A DNA stretch of 64,000 nucleotides from Isoetes taiwanensis. Lineage: Eukaryota; Streptophyta; Lycopodiopsida; Isoetales; Isoetaceae. The stretch covers positions 9,610,413-9,674,412 of the forward strand of contig JAJEKV010000003.1 in the NCBI GenBank assembly GCA_021234155.1, given 5' to 3'. The notes under the pieces are model-generated. The model saw only the letters and a program-made list of their open reading frames with translations, searched no databases and had not been told where the DNA came from. A program made the translations under genes and the position numbers. Shown here piece by piece: positions 22,286-34,026 of this stretch; within the stretch, counting starts at the first letter, position 1, and each line of letters starts with the position of its first letter.

Positions 22286-24088
22286 AGTCAACGTAGCTTC
22301 GTTGTCATTTTTTATTCAACTTGTACTATATTGCAGAGCAGTCTGCTTGAAATTTTGTAATTACAAGGTTTTTGAATTTTATTTGTCCGTTGACGGCGTA
22401 TTTCCCTGGGAGGAGCTCTCAGTTACAAATCCAAACGAGATATTGATATGTACTGCCTGCTATAAATCATTTAAACGTCATTCATCATAAAATATTGTTT
22501 GTAGCAGCTACTTCAATAAATGGGCTTGGAATACTATGGTCCCTTGCAAATCCATTAAACTTCATGCTTAGTTTTTTTAAGGACTTACAATGCAGAAGAG
22601 TTGCTGATTGCGCAGCTTTATGAGTTACTACAGAGGCAAAGTGCCGGTATCTATAAGAATTTATTAGAAACATGGAGTTTTTTTTCCTGTTTCAATGGGT
22701 AATTTTCTTTGTGGAATTTCCATTGCATTGGATGTAGATGCATTAGATTATGAGTTATCCTGCCCACCATTTCTAGCCTCACCACTTGGCCCAAGTGCTT
22801 GCATAAAAAAACATTTGTTAGAAACATGAACTGAGTTTTTTATTTATCCTGTTTTAAGGGTCTTCTCTTTCTTGAATTTGGATATAGAGCCATTAGATTG
22901 TGCATTAGCTTTAGGGCAAACCTTTGCTATGTGGTGGGTGGGCGAAATTGCAGCTAGCCAATGCCAGACTCCAGGGTCCTCTCTAGAGGTCAATCATCTC
23001 ATGAGCATGCCAAGGATATTTGTTGTTGAAATAAACTTGATTCTAGATTTTGAGGTCTGCAAATTAGAACAAGGGTTTGCAATCCAACAAGGGTTTGTGA
23101 TCGACGATAATCTCTTTCCTTTTTATTTGTTTTTGCTCTAAATTTTTGTCTCTTATTATTTTAGATCATTTGCAGTCCTTTGCATTCCAGTGCCATCTAT
23201 TCCTTATGTCCCGGCGATTGAAAGTTGCTTTTCATTGTCTAGAACATCAAATGCTACATTTTTTCTTTTTAGAAAAACCTCAAAATGCCTTTTATATTTT
23301 GCTAAAATTGCAAAATGTTCTTTGTTTTGAGACGGAACTTTTTTGGGATAATTCAAATAGGAATGTGCCCTTCATGTACATTGCATAAGAGAAAGAGATC
23401 TTTCTATTAAAGCAAAGATGACCAGAATCCAAGCCCAGAATCACCATAATAGCAACATCTAACTATACTAAAGTATACCCTCATGCTGACTAGCCTTGTT
23501 GGGTGAACAATACAGTTAAACAAAAAACTTAGTTTTGAAAATGCCTTCACTATAGATCTTCATTCTTGCCTATGAACTGCAACTTCCATCCAAACTATAG
23601 GCAACGCGCTCTCGAGTTGTCTGCAAAAAAAAACCAAGAAGATAAGTTAAGAAATCCCTAGGGCTCAACGGGCCGGATTCCACTATCGGCAACGGCACTT
23701 GGGAGCAAAATCTCAACTGCGGCTTCCTTTTGTGACACCAATACGTAAACCCCAAAGTCCATGTGTCCACCTCGATCCTAGTCCAAGAAGAGCTCAACAT
23801 CACCTTCACAAAATATCAATGTTTTAAAATAGCAATTTCGATTCAAAAACTCCATTGTCTATAACTATGACTTACCCGGCCATGGAGGGCAACCCTCCGT
23901 GCGCAGCACCTTGTTTATTTTTGGGTTTCACGGAAATCTAACGGGTGACATTTTTTTTTTACGGGAAAAGGGGGGAAATGACTGAAATATTTATGGTAGG
24001 CTAATTTTCGATTTTGCCTTTAGGTAAAACGTTACGTTTTAGGGTTTTTCTTTCTTGATGTTTTGGTGCAACGGCGGGAGCGGCAGAG
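22286..24088. other. Intergenic stretch between nicalin and NLR genes
   Basis: No gene is recognised. A minus-strand frame at 23570-23809 (79 codons, containing ESGPLSPRDFLTYLLGFFL) has no family I can name. A paired-palindrome motif lies at 23883-23915. Confidence 0.4.
23883..23915 (-). repeat. Paired-palindrome boundary motif
   Basis: GGAGGGCAACCCTCC and GTGCGCAGCAC followed by CTTGTTT are the reverse complement of 57394-57425. Similarity to the other copies stops within a few bases on the GGAGGG side, as expected of a repeat terminus. Confidence 0.65.
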
Positions 24089-24259
24089 ATGGAGGAGATC
24101 GTCTCTATGATGAAGGGCGGCGCCGGATCTGATGCTGAACTGCTCTTCTTCTTATTCTTCCTCTTTTCCTTGTGGCTATGGAGGAAGAGGCGCCCTCCGA
24201 GTCAGATGATCGTTGGTAGATTGATGATTCTATGTATACCTTTTATGTCAGAATTATAA
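24089..24259 (+). CDS. Small ORF with one hydrophobic helix, unknown
   Basis: ATG at 24089 opens 56 codons starting MEEIVSMMKGGAGSDAELL and continuing into FFLFFLFSLWLWRKRR. It has an acidic start, one strongly hydrophobic stretch and a basic stop-transfer cluster. It precedes GT-containing sequence and could be a first exon. I see no homologue and no clear downstream exon. Confidence 0.25.
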   Translation: MEEIVSMMKGGAGSDAELLFFLFFLFSLWLWRKRRPPSQMIVGRLMILCIPFMSEL

Positions 24260-24379
24260 ACTAGAACAGAGGTCAGGGCACAATACGGGTATTTTATGTA
24301 CTGCAAACAGGCTTGAAGATGCCTAAACTTAAGGGGGAATAAGTATCCGTCGTTCACTGCCCCTATGATGCCATTCACG

Positions 24380-24800
24380 CTGCCAATGCTTCACAATTTC
24401 TATCATCAACATGGTATATTTCTACTTTACATTTTTAGTGCAACAGTAAAAAATCGTGATGCTATGCATTTGTGTATTGCATTTGAATGCAAGAATGGTA
24501 AAACAGTGGATGCTTGCTCATAGCCACTGCTCATTTTTTTATATTCTGATATTTTTACATATCTGATTTTGCAGGCAGATAACTATCATCTTACAACAAG
24601 TATAAGCAACTACTGTTAGCAAAATCCAGAACTTTCGTTCATGCTGCAATCTGCTTCACGATTCCTATCATCAACAAGGGTAATCCAGGCATTTCTACTT
24701 CATATTTTAGTGCTAGAACAGTAAAAATTCTGTCATTTCTGTAATCTGTAATTCTGCAGGCAGATAACTGTCATTCTAGAACAAGAATGAACAGTATTTT
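24380..24800 (+). repeat. Two-copy tandem repeat downstream of the NLR gene
   Basis: A unit reading GCTTCACNATTYCTATCATC to GCAGGCAGATAACTNTCAT occurs at about 24387-24605 and again, shortened, at about 24653-24785. It lies between the small ORF and the NLR stop codon. Confidence 0.7.
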
Positions 24801-24855
24801 CCCTTTGATACTAAAAAGTTTCCCGAATCCCACCATAACTAGTTCTGAAATATTT

Positions 24856-27800
24856 TCATTCTGTCTTTATTCTTAGCAACAGTTGCTTTCTCAAAGAAAA
24901 GATGCGAGACGGGATGCGAGACCCAAACTTGTTTCTTGTGCTTGGTGCTGAGGTGGGCAGAAGAGCACATTGGCTGTTCCTGCTACTGCTAGGAGTTGAT
25001 GTTTCGCTGTTCCTGCTGCTATTAGGATTTGATGAAATTTCATCGTTCACGTTAATATTCAATGTTGGACTGCTGCGATTAGAATTTGATGAAATTTCAT
25101 TGTTCAAGTTAATGTGAGAAGTTGGGCTGTTAGAAGTTTGCCAGTTTCTGCTCGTAATCATCTCTGTGGAGCTAGAGGTTTTAAAGCGGCCGCCATGGAT
25201 CTTCCAAGAGAAGGAATTTAATTGTGGTAAGCAATGAAGAAATTGCCACAGTGATCTTGGAATCTTCTTAGAGTCCTTAAATTGAAGTGCATCTGTTCTG
25301 GCATCTGCTATCTCTATCCATAAAATAGATATTTTCGGTAATGCCCCTTCATGAGTGATCTCTGGTAATCTCAGTCTGGCACACCTTATAAGGATCTCTT
25401 GCAGGTTACATAAGTTGCCTCTTTCTGTCCAGGACATGGGAATTTCTGTTTCCTGGCTTCTATTGAATAATAAAATGGACTGAACTTGCGGAAGGGCACA
25501 TCCTTCAGGAAGATTTTTAATGTCACAGTTGGAGACAAAAAGGCTCTCCAAGTTGGGGAAGTAGCCACAATTTTTCAAGGAGAGTTTTGTGCAATTTTGT
25601 AGTCTTATTCTGCGCAATCTATCAAACCCATTGATAGGTCCTTCCAAAGAGTTGCAATTTGATATAAACAGCTCTTCCAAGCAAAGAAACTTGTGGGCAC
25701 ATGTGGTAGACTTAGGAAAAGAAGGCAATGATTCCCAACCATCTATCTCAAGGCTGCGAAGTTTGTGAAGTGAGTCTAGAGGAGGAAAGTAGCTTGCAAG
25801 TTTATTTCTTGTTTGAAGTGTCAAGCGTCTCAGTGATGAAAGCTCGCATATCCAATCGGGGCATCTAGTTAGTCCAGAATCAAGCACTTGGAGGTCTTCC
25901 AGCTTATACAACCCCTTGAGTGCCTCTATATCACTGACGGCACATGCCATATGCAATATTGTGAGCTCTCCCATGTTTTGTATGTTTCTAGGCAATACAG
26001 TGCTTTTGCTAGAGAAGGTGAAGCAAGTCAATTCCAGCAGGCTTGTAAACTGGTCAGCATCTGCATTTGAAAACTTCTTGGAAAAAAATGTTGCTTCCTC
26101 TTCGCCTCCATCTCTTTCTCCTCTTCCTCTGCCCTCCCCTTGTTCCTCTTCTCTTTCTTGCTTCCATTCTGCATGAAAACCAAGCTTCAAGACTTGAAGG
26201 TTTTTGAGTCCAAGAAATGCATTCTTAGGCAACCTTATGAGCTTTTTACAGTCTGTCAAGTCTAGCACTTTGAGCTCTTTTAATTTTCCCAACGAATGTG
26301 GTATGTCCCTTATCTTGGATTTTGCGAGGTTGAGAACAACAAGATGTTTAAGTTGTTGAATGGAGTCCGGTACATATTCTATATTAGTATCTGCCAAGCT
26401 AAGTACTTGTAAAGAAAGCAAGCCGGAGATGGAACGATTGAGAAAAATCTTGTGATACTGAGCTCTTATCCAACAATAAGACCTTGAGATTTGAAGCTCT
26501 TATTTCATCTGGCAATTCTTGTGCATATCTCCAAGAGATCCTAAGAAAGTTATCATAGTCTGGTTTATTTTGTCTTTTGGACAACGGATTGGCACCCACC
26601 TCGCTATTGCCTATTTCTCTGCATTCATTAGCAAAAGTAGTAACACAAACATGAGTGTCAAGAAGATTTTATCTGTAGACACGGCTTTACAATAATAGTT
26701 AGTTTAGTTAGTAGATGTCATAGATAGCTGTTCAGACACACACTACCACTTAATGCCAGTGAAGGAAACTCACTTGAACATTATATTTTGATTTATTCTT
26801 CCTTGAGCACTTGAGCTTCCTGATGCTGATGCTGAATCTTTGGCTTTCAATTGATCAAGCTGTATAGGATGGATAAGCTCCGCTTGCCTCCTTCCTTGTG
26901 TCTTTCTGCATGCATGGCATGACAACATTCATGAGGTGTGAACAAACTTTTATGTATGGCTGAATTTAGAAAGTTGACTTTACATGGAGGCTTTCTCATC
27001 TGTCACTGAGTGCATTTGGGAAGCCTTCTTTCTAGCTTTGTCCAAAAAGTTACAATCAAGTTCCACTTTATGAAGAAGATGGCCAATCATCCTCTGCTTT
27101 GCAAAACTTTGCGATGAAATAAGTCGTCCTAGTAGAAGAGTCATCCTTCGTGCACATGCTTTGAAGCTATCAACTATCCCAATGGAAGCAGTCATAAACT
27201 CATTGATAGCCTTGCTAGATGGTATATTAATTTGATCGATGCAATGCGTTAAAACTGACTCCAAAACTAGAACGAGGTCTGCCTCTATTTGCTCGGCATC
27301 TTGCAGATTGGCTTTTAGCTCTTCACCAAAAAATTACTCCAATACTCGACGTACTCTTCAGCATGGCGTGCTAGGGTAACAAGGAACAAACATACCTTAT
27401 TGTTTGTATTTTCTAATTTACGAATCTTCTTTGTAAGGACCAGCACATCAGAAAACCAATCACACATCTCTGGCTCCTCAACAAGATAATCAGCATCAAA
27501 AAACGAATCATATGTTTCTATTTCATTGCCAGCAAAACCTAAACCAACATCAGCCGTTGTAGCCGTTGGCAACATGTGTCGATTGGCTGCTCTTTCGAAA
27601 TGATCTTCATGAGGTCTTTCTTTCTTTAAAATATGGAATATTAAATCTTGGAGCACAACATTTATTCGGCATCTACCCTCCTTCCTTGGGATCCTTTCTA
27701 TCAGAGAAGAAGAGACAAACAAAGCCAGAACATTGCGTGCCTGTATTATTGGGCTTTTGTTATGCTTAAGTAAGCCCTCTCCTATCCAACAATTCATTAA

Positions 27801-29155
27801 CACGGTAACATCTATCTCCTCGTGTTCTTTAAAAGCAGCAAACCACAAGAAACATTCGCGTACTTGCCAAAATACTTTTCGGTGCTTGCTAGAGCATCGT
27901 AGCAAACTCGCAAAACATGAAAATAATGGTCATCATCAAGGGCTTTTTCGTGCATTCTCAACTGGCATAACGCATCATCCCACGACATGATCCTCTTACA
28001 CGATATCGCTCTCGCTATAACTTTGACTGCTAATGGCAGCCCCCTGCATTCAGCTACAACCTTTTGGCAACACCTTCCACTGAAGAAGGAATGCCCTTCC
28101 TGCCAAATGCATGGTGTCTAAACAACTCCCAGCTCTCTGTTCCTGATAATGTGTGGACAGGAACGCCATATATATTAGGGCCTGCTATAGTAATGTTTGG
28201 ATGTCTGGTAGTGAGAAGAAATTTAATCCTGTTGCATTGAGGTTGAGCACTTTTTTGTTCAACAAATCCCACTTCATCGACTTTCCAAATGTCATCCAAA
28301 ACAAGTAAGGTTTCTCTTTCTATCATTGAAGAAATGTACTTTTCAAGCTCTGTTTGCAAGTCCACCAATTTCATATCCCTTCCTACTGTAATCCAGGATA
28401 TATTTTGGCCTCCAAAAACGTTCTGTATTTTGGGCAAAGTTATAAGGGTTTTCACAAGATGAGTTTTTCCGACTCCCCTTTTTCCATGCAAGGCAATAAT
28501 TTTAGGACCTTCTGGATGAAGCAAGAGTTCTTCCAGCTGATGAATCATTTCATTTCTTCCCAATACAAGCTCGTCTTGACGTTGCACATAGTCTTCAACT
28601 AGCTTTCTGGTGGAGCTCACATTACCAATGCTTTCTTGCTCATTATAAGTCTTTTCACAACAGGTTCCAACCTTTTTAAGAGGGGCTTGGTAATCCAGCT
28701 CAGGTAGATGCTTGATTTTACGGTAGTCTTTAGATATTCTAAGGAGCATATCAAGCTCATCTATGACAGCTACAAGTTTCCGGAATTGATGTCTGCATAA
28801 GCATCAGCAACGGTATATACATGAGCTTCGAACAAATTCTTAATCAATAAAAGGGCTTAAATTACCTGGGTTTAAAATTCATTACAATGCGTTTTTCAAC
28901 GGAATGAAAATTTGTAAGCAGACGGAATAAGACCTCCAAGAATGCTCCAAGTTCCATCCACCAAGTTTCTGGAGCGTCAAAGTTCAGGTATTGCATCTTT
29001 TTCAGAATTTCCAACGAGGAATTGAACTCCTGTAAGGCAACGCCTTGCATTTTATATTTTTTCCGCTGCTCGTGCTGCAGCTCTGTGTAGATCTGAGCCA
29101 AGGACTTGCTAACTGCCCATGGCAAGGGCGTAGTCAAGCTTGTCCGGTCTTCCAT
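24856..29155 (-). pseudogene. NB-ARC/LRR disease resistance-type gene, four exons, frameshifted
   Basis: Exons on the minus strand are 29155-28866, 28792-26984, 26905-26774 and 26618-24856, all with GT-AG borders and agreeing phase. Exon 1 starts MEDRTSLTTPLPWAV and gives a helical N-terminal domain without TIR features. Exon 2 has the P-loop GKRGVGKTHL, kinase-2 LLVLDDIW, the RNBS-B type FLLTTRHP, CRGLPLAVKVIARAI, ECFLWFAAFKEHEEID, and VLQDLIFHIL where MHD-type sequence is expected. A helical stretch of about 170 residues follows before the LRRs. Exon 4 has about a dozen leucine-rich repeats, a charged insert (EREEEQGEGRGRGERDGG) and an Asn/Ser-rich tail. Single-base frame breaks occur near 28055, 27880, 27325 (a six-T run that needs seven) and 26450. 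It is therefore either a young pseudogene or an intact immune receptor gene with sequence errors. I prefer 29155 over an in-frame ATG at 29224 because MED fits the exon better and lies outside the tandem array. Confidence 0.85.
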
Positions 29156-29197
29156 ACTAGGAGCTTCTATCAATCTATTTTCTTCTATCCATCTATT

Positions 29198-32100
29198 GCA
29201 ACTAAACAGGGTGCTTTGGCACAAGGGGGCGCCTCAAGAGACAATTCGATGCAAGCAGCAGCAGCCAGAATGGATCCGCTCCCATACGAGTGCAATTCTT
29301 ATGTAGGATTCACACGAATCTTCAATTCTACGTCAAGCAAAGTAGGTTTCTTGTGATAAGTAACAAATCCTTGCAGAAACAGGGGCTACTTTCTGTTACG
29401 AAGAAGCACGCACCGAGATATTTGCTTCAATCGAGTGTGATGTTCATTGCTCTAAACTCGTACACATGCTTGGTCTTGAGAATCAACCATTGAAAAGCAA
29501 GCACGGAGCAAAATCATTTCCGATAGAATTCCTTTGTGGCCCCTCCCCGGGAACGGACAGATCAGAGAGTTCGAGTGTGATATTCATTGCTCTAAACTAT
29601 TACACATGCAAAAACAGTTCCGATAGAATTCAGAAGTCTTGCAATTTCCTAGAAAGGGGGGCCGGCAGGTAAAGTGGGAATCTCAGCCATGTCCAGATGT
29701 TGACATGAGTAGGACATACTGTCTTTAAAAAAAAAAAAAATCGAATTGGACTTTGTCCTACTAGTTTTGAAGAGGACTTTGTATTACTCTTTTTAAGTGG
29801 AGAAGGATTTTTTTAGTATATGTATATGTATTTTATTTCATATAACTTATCTTAGATATACATAGAAATTCACCTTTTAAATATTAACCAAACAAAAAGT
29901 TAATTACCTTTGCTTTTAAAAAATAAATAAAATCAACTAAGCGGCAACTAAACATGGTGCTTAGGCACAAGGGGATTGCTAAGATCTACTTGGTGGATTT
30001 TAGTCCTTATTGAGAAGCATTATATGTAGCTTCATTGGACACGAGTCTTCAATTCTACGTCAAACAAAGTAGGTTTCTTGTGATAAGTAACAAATGGCCT
30101 TACTACTTTCTGTTACGAAGAAGCATGCACCGAGATATTTGCTTCAATCGAGTGTGATGTTCATTGCTCTAAACTCGTACACATGCTTGGTCTTGAGAAT
30201 CAACCATTGAAAAGCACGGAGCAAAATCATTTCCGATAGAATTCCTTTGTGGCCCCTCCCCCCGGGAACGGACAGATCAGAGAGTTCGAGTGTGATATTC
30301 ATTGCTCTAAACTATTACACATGCAAAAACAGTTCCGATAGAATTCAGAAGTCTTGCAATTTCCTAGAAAGGGGGGCCGGCAGGTAAAGTGGGAATCTCA
30401 GCCATGTCCAGATGTTGACATGAGTAGGACATACTGTCTTTAAAAAAAAAAAAATCGAATTGGACTTTGTCCTACTAGTTTTTGAAGAGGACTTTGTATT
30501 ACTCTTTTTAAGTGGAGAAGGATTTTTTTTAGTATATGTATATGTATTTTATTTCATATAACTTATCTTAGATATACATAGAAATTCACCTTTTAAATAT
30601 TAACCAAACAAAAAAGTTAATTACCTTTGCTTTTAAAAAAATAAATAAAATCAACTAAGCGGCAACTAAACATGGTGCTTAGGCACAAGGGGATTGCTAA
30701 GATCTACTTGGTGGATTTTAGTCCTTATTGAGAAGCATTATATGTAGCTTCATTGGACACGAGTCTTCAATTCTACGTCAAACAAAGTAGGTTTCTTGTG
30801 ATAAGTAACAAATGGCCTTACTACTTTATGTTACGAAGAAGCATGCACCGAGATATTTGCTTCAATCGAGTGTGATGTTCATTGCTCTAAACTCGTACAC
30901 ATGCTTGGTCTTGAGAATCAACCATTGAAAAGCACGGAGCAAAATCATTTCCGATAGAATTCCTTTGTGGCCCCTCCCCCCCGGGAACGGACAGATCAGA
31001 GTTCGAGTGTGATATATTACACATGCAAAAACAGTTCCGATAGAATTCAGAAGTCTTGCAATTTCCTAGAAAGGGGGGCCGGCAGGTAAAGTGGGAATCT
31101 CAGCCATGTCCAGATGTTGACATGAGTAGGACATACTGTCTTTAAAAAAAAAAAATCGAATTGGACTTTGTCCTACTAGTTTTTGAAGAGGACTTTGTAT
31201 TACTCTTTTTAAGTGGAGAAGGATTTTTTTTAGTATATGTATATGTATTTTATTTCATATAACTTATCTTAGATATACATAGAAATTCACCTTTTAAATA
31301 TTAACCAAACAAAAAAGTTAATTACCTTTGCTTTTAAAAAAATAAATAAAATCAACTAAGCGGCAACTAAACATGGTGCTTAGGCACAAGGGGATTAAGT
31401 AAGATCTACTTGGTGGATTTTAGTCCTTATTGAGAAGCATTATATGTAGCTTCATTGGACACGAGTCTTCAATTCTACGTCAAACAAAGTAGGTTTCTTG
31501 TGATAAGTAACAAATGGCCTTACTACTTTCTGTTTACGAAGAAGCATGCACCGAGATATTTGCTTCAATCGAGTGTGATGTTCATTGCTCTAAACTCGTA
31601 CACATGCTTGGTCTTGAGAATCAACCATTGAAAAGCACGGAGGAAAATCATTTCCGATAGAATTCTTTGTGAATCAACCAAACGGACAGATCAGAGTTCG
31701 AGGTGATATTCATTGCTCTAAACTGGTACACATGCAAAAACAGTTCATTTCACGAGAATCTTGCAATTTTTGTGAAAGCCCTTTACGTGCAGGTAAATGC
31801 GGGGCACATCTTCCCTTTACAGGGTCTGGCGAGATCTTTAAAAAAATTTGGACTTTTCCTAAATTTTTTTTTTTTAGTATATGTATATGTATTTTATTTC
31901 ATATAACTTATCTTAGATATACATAGAAATTCACCTTTTAAATATTAACCAAACAAAAAGTTAATTAACTTTGGTACAGTAGGACTAAACATGGTCTTAA
32001 AAAAAAGGGATCAATTGGACTAAGTCCTACTTGGTTTTTGAAGAGTTTTAGATGGATTTTTTTAGTAAGTGTATTTTATTTCATTGGACAAAATTCAATT

Positions 32101-32560
32101 CTACGTCAAACAAAAAGGTTTCTTGTAAATAAAATTCCAAATGGCTTGGTGCTTTCTGTTACGAAGATCTACTTGGTGGATTTTGTCGTATGCAAAAGTC
32201 CTTTGATGTTCATTGAGACGGCATCTAAACTCATTTTTGCTTGGTCTTGAGAATCAACCATTGAAAAACACACAAACATTTTAGATTTCCTTTGTGGCCC
32301 CTCCCCAGGAAGGGACAGATCGGAGTTCGAGTGTGATGTTCATTGCTCTAAACTATTACACATGCTTGGTCTTGAGAATCAATCATTAGGCCACATTTAA
32401 AAGGAACTTTGTGGGCCCCACCTCCCAGACAGAGACGGATGAGAGTTGGAGTGTGATATTCATTGCTCTTAAACTGGTACACATGCTTGGTCTTGAGAAT
32501 CAACCATTGGAAAGCAGGGAGCAAAAGCAGTTCTGATAGAATTCTCTCTCTTTTTTTTTT
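29198..32560. repeat. Tandem array of about 700-base units upstream of the NLR
   Basis: GCAACTAAACANGGTGCTT recurs at 29198, 29944, 30662, 31363 and, degenerate, about 31983, giving periods of 746, 718, 701 and about 620. TCGAGTGTGATGTTCATTGC recurs at 29431, 30148, 30866 and 31569. The run of A in each unit shortens from 14 to 13 to 12. Short scrambled remnants continue to about 32560. The first unit begins 43 bases upstream of the NLR start codon, so the repeated unit contains the NLR leader and promoter region. AGTAGGACA and TGTCCTACT in each unit can pair across the A run. Confidence 0.9.
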
Positions 32561-33687
32561 TTGTGGGAGGGTGCAAATTCCTAGAACGGGGGCCGACGAA
32601 GGTAAAGTCGAATCTCGGCGTTGCTGCTTAGTGGCGGGGCCTACTTATGTTTACTTGCCTGACCCCTACTTCATTTATGTTTCATGCAAGAGGTACCATG
32701 GCAGGATAAATGGGGATGCAAATGGAAGCCGGGGATACTGGCCTTGGTAAACAGCGGACTTGGAAGAAAAACACTTTGGTAGATTTACGTTTTACTTCCT
32801 TTCTATCTTCTTCAAGCAATGAGATTATATGAGGTTCATAGCTTGATTGTTACTTGAATGAGTTCAATCCATAGAGATGAAGGCCTCTGCCGCGCAGTGC
32901 AAACACTGTCGAATCTAACAATGGGAGTGCAAAAGCAGAGGCATACGGGGAAAACATAGGATGCAAACATCATAGCCATGGCTAGAAATACCAAGCTAAG
33001 CGAGAGAAATGCCAAAAATGCAAAGCGAGTTTGGAATCAATCAAGAGCGGGCTAAATTTTAAGGTGTGGACAAACCGTCGGAGAATTTCATGTATCGTTG
33101 AAATTTCTCCGGGGAAATTTGGCTTGAACTGCAGGCGCCACTCGCGGCTCGCTAGTGGCGCCACCAGGTCCAAAAATAATAAGAACCTATATGAAAACAG
33201 TTGCATTTATTGTAGTCTTGCCATAGTTCTTACCTATTTAGTATTATATGTACATTCAGCATTTGTACAACTTTGGAAAATGACCAACCAACGTTGAAGA
33301 GCTAATGTTATATTGGTTACGTAATGCCGCGTTGTCGCGCATAGTAGATCCTCTCAACATTTGTGATTAGTAGGCACAATAAGCGGGTAACTCATTTGGG
33401 ATTAATTCGGGCGAAATATGATGTATTAGTGTGTAGTAAGCGCGTATGAAAAAGTGATAGCAATGTACATTATTGCATAAATGGAGGGGGCATATGTACA
33501 TTATGGTGTAACCTTAGACTGTACAATAAAATTGAGAACACTTATAATAAATTGAATAGGGTTGTAACTCCTAGACATTTTAATTGATATTCTTCAATAT
33601 GAATTCTCTGGTATTACTTTCAATGTAAAAACAGGATCATATCCAATATAATTCTACCGTGCATTTGCTCAACAATATATGCAAATG
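32561..33687. other. Intergenic stretch, nothing recognised
   Basis: Only short open frames are present. The sequence around 33030-33180 has a plus-strand frame of 88 codons without known motifs. Confidence 0.35.
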
Positions 33688-33872
33688 CATGCATAATAAG
33701 TAAAATATTCAAGAATGTTGGGAAGAGATGGATTATTCAAACCAATCTATATACAATTAAAGGGCATGCACAATGTTTGTCTAAAGATCTTATGATTGTA
33801 AATGAGAACAAAAGTCTTTGTATCGCAAGTATATTTGTATCATCAATTAACAGAGAAATAGATGAGATTTAC
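33688..33872 (+). repeat. Inverted repeat, left arm
   Basis: ATGCATAATAAGTAAAATATTC through TCTTCCCAACATTC-complement and onward matches the reverse complement of 41090-41277 over about 185 bases. The arms are 7.2 kb apart and enclose the duplicated blocks of the 36-40 kb region. No coding sequence is present. Confidence 0.8.
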
Positions 33873-34026
33873 CTTCGTTTAGTGAGAATAGAAGGTAAAA
33901 TGAGGATTCTAAGCTGAAGTTAGTTTGGGTAGTTAATTAGTTTGTCCTATTCCATAGTTCCTATTTAATTCCTTCCACGTTCCCTTTCTTTCTCATCAGC
34001 TCCTCTTTGTGCATCCTCCTTTTTGT
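33869..34026 (+). repeat. Direct repeat, first copy (promoter-like C/T-rich)
   Basis: The segment GATTTACCTTCG to GTGCATCCTCCTTT recurs at 35951-36110 with few differences. It ends in a pyrimidine-rich stretch. The two copies are 2.1 kb apart and could be remnants of LTRs, but I see no primer-binding site or TG...CA ends. Confidence 0.75.
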
